DNA of 64,000 nt from Streptomyces griseoviridis (GCF_005222485.1 NZ_CP029078.1:6759501-6823500), one strand, 5' to 3'. Positions 25,291 to 33,044 are shown, counted from the first letter of the stretch. Notes: a model not told the origin generated them from the sequence alone. Numbers and translations are program-made.

Positions 25291-26324
25291 CGATCAACAA
25301 CCCGGCCACGTACTGGGATCCGCTGTGGACATCAGGGCGCCGCTACCGCCGCCTCACTCTCGAAGAGCAGCAGCTGACCGGCCAGTTCCTCGGCGCCGGC
25401 CACGGCCGGCCCGCGCTCGACGTCGGCTGCGGCGACGGTGTCCTTGCCCGGTATCTACATGGTGACCTGGGATACCGCACCACAGCGATCGACTGTTCCT
25501 CCGCCGCGCTGCAGATCGCCCAGGCCGAGCAGGACACGTCCGACGGTCCGCATTTTCAGCGGCTGGACTTCGAGACCGAGGACATCCGAGCGTTGCCGGA
25601 GGCGGGCTACGCCGCCGTCACCTGCCGCTTGGTGTTCGCCTTCATCAAGGACAAGGCGGCCTTCCTCGCCCGCGTCCGATACCTTCTCCCACCCGGCGGG
25701 ACGTTCTGGGTCGTCACCCCGCTCGCTGAACGCCTCCCGGACGAACGGAAATCCATCGGGATCAGCCCGCAGCACGCCGAATTGCTGACCGCGTCCTGGT
25801 CCTCGGTCCACAGCGAAGATCTGGACACGCTGCGCTGCTACGCCTTGCCCCTGACCCGGTCACCGGTCTCTAGTCCCGGAGCTCTGTTGTCCACTCAGGT
25901 CAGGACTTCCCGCAGGAGGGTCAACAAGCCCTCCGTGTCGGTCAGATCAGGGACGACGGCGTCGGCCCCAGCAGCGCGGAGTTCTGCCACCGAGTGGATC
26001 CCGGAGGCGACGGCGATGCAGTGTGCCTGGGCGTCATGCGCGGCGCGCACATCGCGGGGCGTGTCCCCGATCAGGACGGTCGGCGCGACGAGTGGGATGC
26101 CGTGGGCTGCATGGATACGGGCACGGGCGGCGTCGACGAGACGCGCTCGATCGTCGCTGTCCTCGCCGTACCCGCCAACAGCCATGTCGAGCAGATCATC
26201 AAGCCCGAATGCCCGCAGTTTGACGCGGGCATTGGCCGAAATGTTGCCGGTGAGGACCGAGGAACAGATAGCTGGGTCCGCCGCGAGTGCCTTCAACGCG
26301 TCCTCGACACCGGGCAGGACATGA
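25287..26324 (+). CDS. class I SAM methyltransferase, frame extended past its expected end
   Basis: GTG at 25287 overlaps the MFS stop. Residues 1-190 are a clear class I methyltransferase: ATYWDPLWTSGRRYR, PALDVGCGDGVLARYLHGD (motif I), TTAIDCSSAALQIAQAEQ, FQRLDFETEDIRALP, YLLPPGGTFWVVTPLAERLP. Homologous proteins usually end at about 200 residues, near 25870, but this frame has no stop until 26324. The extra roughly 150 residues lie antisense to the HAD gene and look like shadow coding. A one-base shift near 25860 would meet a TAG at once. I suspect a frameshift or an unusual read-through tail. Probable tailoring or detoxifying enzyme. Confidence 0.75.
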   Translation: MTINNPATYWDPLWTSGRRYRRLTLEEQQLTGQFLGAGHGRPALDVGCGDGVLARYLHGDLGYRTTAIDCSSAALQIAQAEQDTSDGPHFQRLDFETEDIRALPEAGYAAVTCRLVFAFIKDKAAFLARVRYLLPPGGTFWVVTPLAERLPDERKSIGISPQHAELLTASWSSVHSEDLDTLRCYALPLTRSPVSSPGALLSTQVRTSRRRVNKPSVSVRSGTTASAPAARSSATEWIPEATAMQCAWASCAARTSRGVSPIRTVGATSGMPWAAWIRARAASTRRARSSLSSPYPPTAMSSRSSSPNARSLTRALAEMLPVRTEEQIAGSAASAFNASSTPGRT

Positions 26325-26584
26325 CCCCGCCGTCGCAGATCTTCCTCGCAGCGACGGCCGGCTTCCTCCAGCGCCTGCTGCGCCCGCTCCCAGTCAGGAT
26401 CCGGCAAACCGTGCCGGGTGAACATCTCGCGCATGATCGCCCGGTCCGTACGCCCCTCCGTTGGAGCAGGCAATTCGGCCTCCCGCCCAGCTAGTGCCTT
26501 GAAGGCGCTGGCGTAGATCTCCTTGCTCACACCGGAGTTTTCCACAAGGGTGTGGTCCACGTCCCACAACACAATTCGCTGCAC
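25895..26584 (-). CDS. HAD-superfamily phosphatase
   Basis: 229 aa, GTG start. HAD motifs: I VLWDVDHTLVE (DxDxT), II SVLTGN, III/IV VLIGDTPRDVRAAHDAQ. The cap region (APTEGRTDRAIMREMFTRHG) resembles phosphoglycolate-phosphatase-type enzymes. It is convergent with and overlaps the methyltransferase frame, and divergent from the XRE-DUF5919 gene across a 105-base region with two palindromes, so it may share that operator. Likely substrate is a small phosphorylated metabolite. Confidence 0.87.
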   Translation of the reverse strand: MQRIVLWDVDHTLVENSGVSKEIYASAFKALAGREAELPAPTEGRTDRAIMREMFTRHGLPDPDWERAQQALEEAGRRCEEDLRRRGHVLPGVEDALKALAADPAICSSVLTGNISANARVKLRAFGLDDLLDMAVGGYGEDSDDRARLVDAARARIHAAHGIPLVAPTVLIGDTPRDVRAAHDAQAHCIAVASGIHSVAELRAAGADAVVPDLTDTEGLLTLLREVLT

Positions 26585-26625
26585 GGGACCAGGGTAGGCA
26601 GCGTGAACTACCTGTTAAAAGTGAC

Positions 26626-26653
26626 CTTGTGGGACGTCCTGGCGTCCCACAAG
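26626..26653. promoter_or_regulatory. perfect 11-bp inverted repeat operator
   Basis: CTTGTGGGACG - TCCTGG - CGTCCCACAAG, a perfect palindrome with a 6-base spacer in the divergent HAD / XRE-DUF5919 region, ending 36 bases before the XRE start. It contains the GGGACGTCCTGG portion of the recurring motif and probably serves autoregulation. Confidence 0.65.
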
Positions 26654-26662
26654 ATCTTGCCG

Positions 26663-26679
26663 CGTCCCAGGACGTCCTG
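26663..26679. promoter_or_regulatory. copy 2 of recurring motif with 12-bp palindrome
   Basis: CGTCCCAGGACGTCCTG. It contains the reverse complement of GACGTCCTGGGACG (26663-26676) and the perfect palindrome CAGGACGTCCTG (26668-26679). It lies 10 bases upstream of the XRE-DUF5919 start codon, where a bound repressor would block initiation. Confidence 0.65.
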
Positions 26680-26689
26680 CGAGGATGCG

Positions 26690-27442
26690 ATGGTGAACGA
26701 CCGGTTGCGTACGGTGATGCTCCAGAGGCAGGTAACCCCCGAGGACCTCGCGGCCTCGTGCCAAGTTGATGTCAAGACGGTGGAGCGCTGGATCAGCATC
26801 GGCCGGCAGCCACTCCGTCGGCACCAATGGGCGGTTGCGAAGCGTCTCGGTGTGGACATGTCGTACCTGTGGCCGCCCGAGGAGGACGAGGCGCAGGGGC
26901 AGCCGACCGAGCAGACCGAACTGGTCGCTGCCTTTCCGAACCGCGCGAGCTTCCCGCAGAAGTCCTGGGTCCGCCTCCTGAAGACCGCTCAGGAACACAT
27001 CGACGTACTGGTGTTCAGCGGCACGTTCTTCGCGCAGACCAACCCGCGCGTTGCGGCGATGCTTGCCGAGCGCTCCGACGCCGGAGTTCAGGTCCGCCTC
27101 TGTTTCGGTGACCCATCGGGCAAGGCGGTCGCCGTCAGGGACGAGGAAGAAGGCATCGGCGGCACCCTCTCCGCAAAGATCAGGGCGTCCCTCACCTACT
27201 ACCGCAAGCTGATCGGCACGCCCGGGTGCGAGGTGCGCCTCCACGACACCACCCTCTACAACAGCCTCTTCCGCTTCGATGACGTGCTCCTGGTCAACCC
27301 GCACGTCTGGGGGCAGCCCGCCAGCGCAAACCCCCTGTTCGAGCTGCGGCGCCTGGAGGAAGACGGCTGGTTCGACCACTACGCCGGCAGCTTCGACGCG
27401 GTCTGGGAGACTGCAAAGCCCTGGTCACCCGAGTCCATGTGA
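26690..27442 (+). CDS. XRE-family regulator with DUF5919-like C-terminal domain
   Basis: 250 aa, ATG at 26690 with GAGG five bases upstream. Residues 1-60 form an HTH (LRTVMLQRQVTPEDLAASCQ, VDVKTVERWISIGRQPLRRH). From about residue 85 a PLD-like DUF5919 domain follows: KTAQEHIDVLVFSGTFFAQT, GVQVRLCFGDPSGKAVAVRD, SLTYYRKLIGTPGCEVRLHD. The family pairs with NUDIX genes in many Streptomyces genomes; here a NUDIX gene follows 15 bases after its stop. Two palindromes directly upstream suggest autoregulation. The ligand is unknown, possibly a nucleotide. Confidence 0.85.
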   Translation: MVNDRLRTVMLQRQVTPEDLAASCQVDVKTVERWISIGRQPLRRHQWAVAKRLGVDMSYLWPPEEDEAQGQPTEQTELVAAFPNRASFPQKSWVRLLKTAQEHIDVLVFSGTFFAQTNPRVAAMLAERSDAGVQVRLCFGDPSGKAVAVRDEEEGIGGTLSAKIRASLTYYRKLIGTPGCEVRLHDTTLYNSLFRFDDVLLVNPHVWGQPASANPLFELRRLEEDGWFDHYAGSFDAVWETAKPWSPESM

Positions 27443-27457
27443 GGAGCGCGGCCCGCG

Positions 27458-27928
27458 ATGGGACGTACGGAGTACTGGTACGACGAGAACGCACCCAAGC
27501 CGAACACGTTGATTCCGGCGTGCAACATGCTCGTAGTCCGGGAGGCGGACGGGGCGATCCTCCTGCAGCGGCGCCGCGACACGGGGCAGTGGGCTCTGCC
27601 CGGGGGAGCCATGGACATAGGGGAATCCCCATCGCAGTGCGCAGTCCGGGAATGCAAGGAAGAAACCGGAATCGACGCCGAACCCACCGGGCTCCTCGGC
27701 GTGTATTCGGTCCCTGAGCATGTCGTGGCCTACACGGACGGGGAGATCCGACAGGCATACGAAGTCACCGTGATCGGCCGACCGGTCGGAGGCGAGCCCA
27801 CCATCAACGACGAAGCCGATGGCGTCCGCTGGATCCTGCCCGGCGAACTGGACTCCTACGACATCCACCCCTCCATGCGGAAGCAGATCGCCCACTATCT
27901 GGACGGGACGTTCCCTCACGTCGACTGA
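27458..27928 (+). CDS. NUDIX hydrolase paired with XRE-DUF5919
   Basis: 156 aa. NTLIPACNMLVVREADGAIL leads to a canonical NUDIX box GGAMDIGESPSQCAVRECKE then ETGI. VPEHVVAYTDGEIRQAYEVTV and DEADGVRWILPGELDSYDIH resemble ADP-ribose or 8-oxo-dGTP pyrophosphatases. GAGGAG lies ten bases upstream of the ATG. It is co-transcribed with the regulator and convergent with the HD gene (15 bases apart). Seventh NUDIX domain in the window. Confidence 0.88.
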   Translation: MGRTEYWYDENAPKPNTLIPACNMLVVREADGAILLQRRRDTGQWALPGGAMDIGESPSQCAVRECKEETGIDAEPTGLLGVYSVPEHVVAYTDGEIRQAYEVTVIGRPVGGEPTINDEADGVRWILPGELDSYDIHPSMRKQIAHYLDGTFPHVD

Positions 27929-27943
27929 GCGCCGTGCCCTCCT

Positions 27944-28501
27944 TTACCGCTCTGCCAAGATCAGCCGGGCTTCAACTCTGTGTACAGCAGCTCGGAGATC
28001 CTCATCGGCTCGGCGGATGAATCGGCCGACGATGCTGTCGCGGTCATACCGAGTAAGGATCTCCGCCAGCCGGGCACCCACGGTGGTGAGGGTGCCATCC
28101 GGAGTGGTGGTCATATCGCAGTACACGAGAGCATCCACCAGCTCGGCGTGGTCGAGGATCGGGAACTCACCCTCCAGCTCTTCCCGCAGCCCGCGCTCTT
28201 CCGCCTCCAACAGCGCGTACGAGTGGTTGGCGACCAGCCGTACCAGGCGCTCGTCCGCGGCTGAACGGTCGCGCAGGTAGCGGGCGCCGTCCAGCGGATG
28301 GAACCCCGTCGTGGCGAGCGACGGCGTGTACCCAATGTCGTGCAGCATCGCCGCGGCCCACAGTAGTTCCGCGTCGTCGCCCAGGATCCCTACCAGGGAC
28401 CGGGCCCTTGCGGCAACGCCCTGAGAGTGTGCCCAGCGCCGAGGCAGGGGCTCCGCGAGGAGGGACCTGGCCAGGTCGCGGGCCCAAACGGTGAGATCCA
28501 T
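27944..28501 (-). CDS. HD-domain phosphohydrolase
   Basis: 185 aa from the ATG at 28501. HD motif: WAHSQGVAARARSLVGIL (first His), AAMLHDIGYTPS (HD pair), FHPLDGARYLRD, LVANHSYALLEA. The family hydrolyses nucleotides or phosphoesters. A recurring operator motif lies 49 bases upstream at 28550-28566. A diverged partial copy of this gene lies at 29862-30050. It is convergent with the XRE/NUDIX pair and divergent from gpsA. Confidence 0.85.
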   Translation of the reverse strand: MDLTVWARDLARSLLAEPLPRRWAHSQGVAARARSLVGILGDDAELLWAAAMLHDIGYTPSLATTGFHPLDGARYLRDRSAADERLVRLVANHSYALLEAEERGLREELEGEFPILDHAELVDALVYCDMTTTPDGTLTTVGARLAEILTRYDRDSIVGRFIRRADEDLRAAVHRVEARLILAER

Positions 28502-28549
28502 GCTCGGCAGACTATGACGTAGGGCGCGGGGGCCGAGCGGTGATCGGCC

Positions 28550-28566
28550 GGACGTCCCAGGACGTC
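28550..28566. promoter_or_regulatory. copy 3 of recurring motif
   Basis: GGACGTCCCAGGACGTC, the reverse complement of the GACGTCCTGGGACG core (28553-28566) with an extra GGA. It sits between the divergent HD and gpsA genes, closer to the HD start. Confidence 0.6.
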
Positions 28567-28739
28567 TACCGTTCTGATCCCCCGCCGGGCGGACGTCAGG
28601 TGGGGAAGGGCCGTCAAGCAGTGCGGCTGACCGTGCGGCGCCCCACGCGTGTTCCGCCCGGGCCTGGCGCGGCCGATAGGGTGTCCGGGCCCGGCCGCCG
28701 TCCCGGTGACGGGCCCGCGTCCGGTGAGAGGACCCCGCA

Positions 28740-29753
28740 GTGAGCCAGCACCGTTCCGCCCGTGCGGCGGTGTTCTCGGCCGGGTCTTGGGGTACCGCAG
28801 TCGCCAAGATCCTGGCCGACGCCGGTAGCGACGTCACCGTGCACGCCCGCAGAGACGAGATCGCCGATGCGATCAACACGGTTCACCGCAACCCCGGCTA
28901 CTTCCCGGACGTAGAGCTGCCCGCCTCCCTGACGGCTACGACCGATCCGGCCGCCGCGCTTCGCGGCGCGGACTACCTTGTGCTGTCCATCCCCGCGCAG
29001 TCCCTGCGGACCAACCTCGCCGCGTGGACGCCGCACATCGGGCCCGACACCGTGATCGTGTCGCTGATGAAGGGCATCGAACTGGGCAGCGGGGAACGGG
29101 CGAGCCAGGTCATCACCGAGGTGACCGGCGTGAACGCGAACCGGGTCGCAGTGCTGTCGGGCCCGAACCTCGCCCGCGAGATCATGGACGGCCAGCCCGC
29201 CGCTGCCACCGTCGCCTGCCCCGACGAGGACGCCGCCCGTCGCTTCCAGCAGGTATGCCACACCACCTACTTCCGGCCCTACACCAGCACCGACGTGACC
29301 GGCTGCGAGTTGGGCGGAGCCGTGAAGAACGTCATCGCCCTGGCGGTCGGCATCGCCTCAGGCATGGGCCTGGGCGACAACGCCTCGGCGATGCTCATCA
29401 CGCGCGGGCTGGCAGAGACCACCCGGCTTGCTGTGGCCATGGGTGCCCACCCGGCCACCCTCGCCGGTCTGGCCGGCCTCGGCGACCTAGTGGCCACCTG
29501 CTCGTCTCCGCTTTCCCGTAACCGCACCTTCGGCACCCACCTCGGCCACGGCCTAAGCGTCGAACAGGCGACGGCCGCCACCCGGCAGACTACCGAAGGC
29601 GTCAAATCCGCCGAGGCGGTTCTCGCCCTCGCTCATGCCCACGGCGTTGAGATGCCGATCACGGAAGTGATCTCTGCCCTGCTGCGCGAGAAGGTCACCC
29701 TCGACGAGGCCGCCGCCGCGCTGATGCAGCGGCCCCCCAAGCCCGAGCGCTGA
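28740..29753 (+). CDS. gpsA: glycerol-3-phosphate dehydrogenase [NAD(P)+] paralogue
   Basis: 337 aa, GTG start with GAGAGGA seven bases upstream. [20 protein letters not shown] is the dinucleotide-binding loop with Ser in place of the usual first Gly (GAGSWGT context kept). [25 protein letters not shown], the catalytic Lys in [20 protein letters not shown], and [17 protein letters not shown] are all present. It reduces dihydroxyacetone phosphate for phospholipid synthesis. As an accessory-region copy it could also supply a precursor or reduce a related phosphosugar. The housekeeping gpsA should be elsewhere. Confidence 0.9.
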   Translation: MSQHRSARAAVFSAGSWGTAVAKILADAGSDVTVHARRDEIADAINTVHRNPGYFPDVELPASLTATTDPAAALRGADYLVLSIPAQSLRTNLAAWTPHIGPDTVIVSLMKGIELGSGERASQVITEVTGVNANRVAVLSGPNLAREIMDGQPAAATVACPDEDAARRFQQVCHTTYFRPYTSTDVTGCELGGAVKNVIALAVGIASGMGLGDNASAMLITRGLAETTRLAVAMGAHPATLAGLAGLGDLVATCSSPLSRNRTFGTHLGHGLSVEQATAATRQTTEGVKSAEAVLALAHAHGVEMPITEVISALLREKVTLDEAAAALMQRPPKPER

Positions 29754-29817
29754 CCCTCGGGTGCCCGGTCACGGGGCCGTCCCCATCACTGTGCCCCCCA
29801 CCCGGAGGCACCTGCCC

Positions 29818-29883
29818 ATGCACGTGTCCGCTGTCCAGATCGCCGTCGCCGCTGCCCCCAACGTCTCGTCCGCAGCTATGTGA
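29818..29883 (+). pseudogene. truncated gene start, 21 codons
   Basis: ATG at 29818 preceded by GGAGG nine bases upstream, a good ribosome site. It encodes MHVSAVQIAVAAAPNVSSAA-M then stops where sequence similar to the HD gene (antisense) begins. It looks like the 5' end of a former third gene after gpsA that lost its remainder in the rearrangement. Confidence 0.45.
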
Positions 29884-30050
29884 TCGCGGAGGTACCGGGC
29901 ACCATCGAGCGGATGGAACCCGGTGGTGGCCAGCGAGGGTGTGCAGCCGATGCCGTGCAGCATCGCCGCCGCCCGGAGCATTTCTACATCCCTGCCCAAG
30001 ATCCCTCCGAGCGACTGAGCCTTGGCGGCAGGGTGGTGATCAGTCAACTT
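29862..30050 (-). pseudogene. remnant of HD-domain gene
   Basis: The minus-strand translation contains AAMLHGIGCTPSLATTGFHP and LDGARYLRDHIAADE, closely matching AAMLHDIGYTPSLATTGFHP and LDGARYLRDRSAADE of the intact gene at 27944-28501. The catalytic HD is now HG and both ends are missing. DNA similarity is about 80 percent by eye, so it is an old partial duplication or a relic of a related locus. Confidence 0.75.
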
Positions 30051-30270
30051 CCCAGGAAGTCTGGCGCGCGTTCCACTCGGCGTGCCGGAGGACGCCTGGT
30101 ACGGCTTCAGCTCATGGCAGACGAGGAAGAGCCCCAATGGACTGGAAGCTCCTCCGGGATCATGTCAACGTACAACGACCCGGAAAAACACCAGGTCAAC
30201 AGGGGGATGTGGGCTTCCGGGAAACCGGCAGACGGTCGCCCCCAGCCCGCAGCCCGCGCCACTCGGTCCC

Positions 30271-30671
30271 GTGACCGAGCGCAGCCCCAAGGAGGTCCAC
30301 CTGCCGAATTCCGCAATCCGATCTGCCCCCTTCACTGCCCTCATCCTCATGCCGCTCAGCGCCGCGAACGCGTGGACCGCCCAGGTGACGGAGGACTACG
30401 CCGCCCTGTCTACAGGGTTTGTCTCTGCGTCTGCGCGGCGGCAGGTCTGTTCGGTGAGGACCTGCTACAACGCGGCTACCACCGCGACCGAGAGGTCCTC
30501 GCCTGCATGGCGGTACATCCCGGCGCCGCAACTCGCCACACTGCCCATGCCGTTGGCGCCTCCGAGTGCGTCGTGGCACGCAACCTCGAACGCCGCACCG
30601 GCGACCGGCTGCTGGAGCTTGTCGCGGATGGTGCGACCCCCGCTCTCCACTCGTACCGCTTGGCCTCCTAA
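30271..30671 (+). pseudogene. possible frameshifted ORF
   Basis: From GTG 30271 one frame reads VTERSPKEVHLPNSAIRSAP through MPLSAANAWTAQVTEDYAAL; a neighbouring frame then reads GEDLLQRGYHRDREVLACMA through ERRTGDRLLELVADGATPAL to a TAA/TGA area at 30671. Together they look like one protein broken by a shift near 30420. I recognise no family. Confidence 0.3.
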
Positions 30672-30730
30672 TCGAGGCGGAGAAAGGGGCGAGGGGCAGC
30701 TCTCGTAGTGCAGAGCGATATATAGCAGAC

Positions 30731-30765
30731 GATCCCCGGTTACCGAAACCGGGGATCGTGCGGAG
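30731..30765. repeat. 35-bp hairpin repeat, copy 1
   Basis: GATCCCCGGTT-ACCGA-AACCGGGGATC followed by GTGCGGAG. It is identical to 33250-33284. The 11-bp perfect stem could act as a terminator or recombination-associated site. It lies 337 bases upstream of the excisionase gene. Confidence 0.75.
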
Positions 30766-31101
30766 CATTAATGGTGTTCGCACCCGGCTGTGCTTGGCGG
30801 TGGAGCCGTGGCGGACGCAGTAGGCAGCGCCGCATAAGACGCAAGGAGGTATGCGCGGCCCCCGCCCGCTGCTGCCCTGAATCCGCAGCGCCTGATAGCT
30901 GAATGTCAGCGGTGCCTCCGCCGAGTCGGCGTGGGTCCTCAGTGCTGTTGGTTCCGCTCTGTCGCCCCCGCGCGCTCCTTCGCAAGGAACACCCGCCATG
31001 TGCCGATCCGCGATACCCCCTGCCCATTTTCGCCCCGGGCTGGCAGACCCGTGTGCCTCGCTCGCCACCCCCGCGTCCATCCGCAATCGCGAGGTGGCCT
31101 C

Positions 31102-31299
31102 ATGGCGGTAGCGGTTCGACCTGGGCAAAAGCTGACGGTTGACGAGGTCTGCGCCGAGCTGCAGATTGCCAAGTCGACCTTCTATGACTGGCGGCAGAAG
31201 GGGCGTGGACCGCGCTGCATTCGGCTTCCCAACGGCTCACTCCGGATACGGCGCGGCGATTTCGAAAACTGGCTTACTGATTGTGAGGATCGTCTTTGA
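31102..31299 (+). CDS. excisionase-like HTH protein (Xis)
   Basis: 65 aa, ATG with GAGG seven bases upstream. A MerR/excisionase-type HTH_17 fold: LTVDEVCAELQIAKSTFYDW, RQKGRGPRCIRLPNGSLRIR, RGDFENWLTD. Its stop overlaps the TTG start of the integrase, the standard xis-int arrangement of actinomycete integrative elements. It would bend DNA at att to direct excision. Confidence 0.87.
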   Translation: MAVAVRPGQKLTVDEVCAELQIAKSTFYDWRQKGRGPRCIRLPNGSLRIRRGDFENWLTDCEDRL

Positions 31300-32717
31300 T
31301 AGACAGTACGTTTGACGTCCGGGTCTACAGCATCGAGCGGCGCGAGCGAGCCAACGGGTACACCTATAAGGTAGTTTGGAAGGTCGGTGCCAAGAAGCAC
31401 AGCAAGACCTACAGCACCAAAGCACTTGCGGATGCTCGCCGCTCGGATCTGCTGACTGCGGTCAAGCGTGGTGAACCCTTCAGCCTCGAAACTGGACTGC
31501 CCATATCGCACTCCAGCAAGGCGGCGGAGACCAACTGGTACGACTTTGCTCTTGACTTCGTCGATAAGACGTGGCCCCACTCCTCGGGTAATACTCGAAA
31601 GAACCTCGCCAAGGCGATGACCACAGCAACTGTCGCCCTTCTCCGGACTACGCCGCAGTTCGAGGCGGTCTTCGTTCGCACGGCACTGCGCGAGTGGGCC
31701 TTCAATACCAAGCGGCGGACCAACCCGGATGAGCCCATCCCTGATGACGTCCGAGTCGTCCTCGACTGGGTTCAGCGGAACACCCTGCCGATGTCTGCCT
31801 GGGAGAAGACCGAGAAGGTCGACGCAGTCGTCACCGCACTAGGAACGCTACTGGACGGCACCGCAGCCGCAGCCAGCTCCGTCACCCGAAACCGGCGGAT
31901 CATGAACCTGGCAATGGAGTACGCCGTGCGACACGGCATCCTCCGGTCGAACCCGCTCCCGAAAGGGAAGGGCAAGGGGGAGGGCGGTGGTGCTCCCAAG
32001 GTGGCCCAGGCCATCGACAAGCGCTCGCTGCTGAATCAGGAGCAGGTAGCGGCTCTCCTGGACTGGATCGGCCGCCGCCCGCGCCACGCAGCTGTCTACC
32101 AGGCGTTCTTCGCCACGCTCTGCTACGCCGGCCTCCGCCCCGAGGAAGCCGTTGCCCTACGCGTAGCTGACGCTTACCTCCCGGAGCCTGGCGCCGTGGA
32201 CGAAGACGGCGAACCGGTCTGGGGGGAGTTCGTGGTGCACGAGGCCCAGCCGGAGGTCGGCAGTCAATGGACCGATACGGGGGACCCGCACGAACAGCGG
32301 TACCTGAAGGGTCGAGCTGACGGAGACACGCGCACCGTGCCAATCCACCCCGATCTTGTCGCCCTGCTGCGGACGGTCGTCGAGCGTCACAAGCTGGGGC
32401 CGGCCGACTTGCTCTTCCCGGGGGAGCGGAAGGGGGGCATGCTGGCGGGGTCCGTCTTCCGACGACTCTGGGACAAGGCGCGTAAGGCAGTCCTTGCGCC
32501 GCACGAGTACGAGTCCCCGGCTGGCAGACGGGTGTACGACTGCCGTCATATCTGTCTGACCGCGTGGCTGAATGAAGGTATCCCCCCGGCCCAGGTAGCT
32601 GCGTGGGCGGGCAACAGCGTGCCGGTCCTGCTCGCGATCTACGCCCGGTGCATCGGCGGTCGACAATCCGATTACTTGAAACGGATTGTCGGTATCCGCT
32701 ACGTATCGGCAGCATGA
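31296..32717 (+). CDS. tyrosine-family site-specific integrase
   Basis: 473 aa, TTG start overlapping xis. N-terminal arm-binding region (YTYKVVWKVGAKKHSKTYST), core-binding SAM-like domain about residues 80-190, and a catalytic domain with GLRPEEAVALRVADAY (first Arg), YDCRHICLTAWLNEG (Arg-His pair) and LLAIYARC (Tyr nucleophile). It is followed at once by a strong terminator and, 250 bases on, by a tRNA-Arg-like sequence that should be its attachment site. No Rep, Tra or FtsK-type gene is nearby, so the element is either incomplete or extends left without conjugation genes in view. Confidence 0.9.
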   Translation: MIDSTFDVRVYSIERRERANGYTYKVVWKVGAKKHSKTYSTKALADARRSDLLTAVKRGEPFSLETGLPISHSSKAAETNWYDFALDFVDKTWPHSSGNTRKNLAKAMTTATVALLRTTPQFEAVFVRTALREWAFNTKRRTNPDEPIPDDVRVVLDWVQRNTLPMSAWEKTEKVDAVVTALGTLLDGTAAAASSVTRNRRIMNLAMEYAVRHGILRSNPLPKGKGKGEGGGAPKVAQAIDKRSLLNQEQVAALLDWIGRRPRHAAVYQAFFATLCYAGLRPEEAVALRVADAYLPEPGAVDEDGEPVWGEFVVHEAQPEVGSQWTDTGDPHEQRYLKGRADGDTRTVPIHPDLVALLRTVVERHKLGPADLLFPGERKGGMLAGSVFRRLWDKARKAVLAPHEYESPAGRRVYDCRHICLTAWLNEGIPPAQVAAWAGNSVPVLLAIYARCIGGRQSDYLKRIVGIRYVSAA

Positions 32718-32756
32718 AGTGGTCCGGGCCCCACCACGGTGGGGCCCGGACCACTT
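32717..32756 (+). terminator. 19-bp perfect hairpin after integrase
   Basis: AAGTGGTCCGGGCCCCACC - AC - GGTGGGGCCCGGACCACTT, starting at the last base of the integrase stop codon. Rho-independent type without a long U tract, common in Streptomyces. Confidence 0.85.
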
Positions 32757-32962
32757 TCCATATGTCGGGGCGGGTTCTCGTGGAAGGGCTTGAGGGGCGG
32801 GATTCTGGGGGACGCATGGGGGACGGCCAGCCGTAGAGACCCGGTTTCAGTCAGTGCCAGCCGGACTCCGGCACCTGCCGGGCCATCGGTTTGCGCGGTA
32901 GCCGGAGGCCGCGTAAACACACCCTGAACTGGGAAAACGCGGCCTCGTCGGTGGTAAGCCGG

Positions 32963-33044
32963 TGGCGCCCCCGGCAGGACTCGAACCTGCGGCCAAGCGC
33001 TTAGAAGACGCCTGCTCTATCCGGCCGCTTCGGGCTACGAGGTG
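32963..33044 (-). tRNA. tRNA-Arg(UCU)-like sequence, probably a 3' remnant / att site
   Basis: On the minus strand, a good anticodon arm (loop CTTCTAA, anticodon TCT), T arm (GCAGG-TTCGAGT-CCTGC) and 3' acceptor CGGGGGC-G-CCA are present. The 5' half is abnormal: the acceptor strand reads CACCTCG instead of GCCCCCG, the D stem has a mismatch, and the D loop is oversized. It is best read as the 3' part of tRNA-Arg acting as integrase attachment site, with a foreign or mutated 5' half. A functional copy may lie outside the window. Confidence 0.6.

Larger units (their letters stand above)
29754..31101. other. decayed region between gpsA and excisionase
   Basis: 1.35 kb without an intact gene. 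It holds a truncated ORF start (29818), an HD-gene remnant (29862-30050), a frame-broken ORF (30271-30671) and hairpin repeat copy 1 (30731-30765). From 30766 to 31101 I see no gene; it probably carries the xis promoter. Confidence 0.6.
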
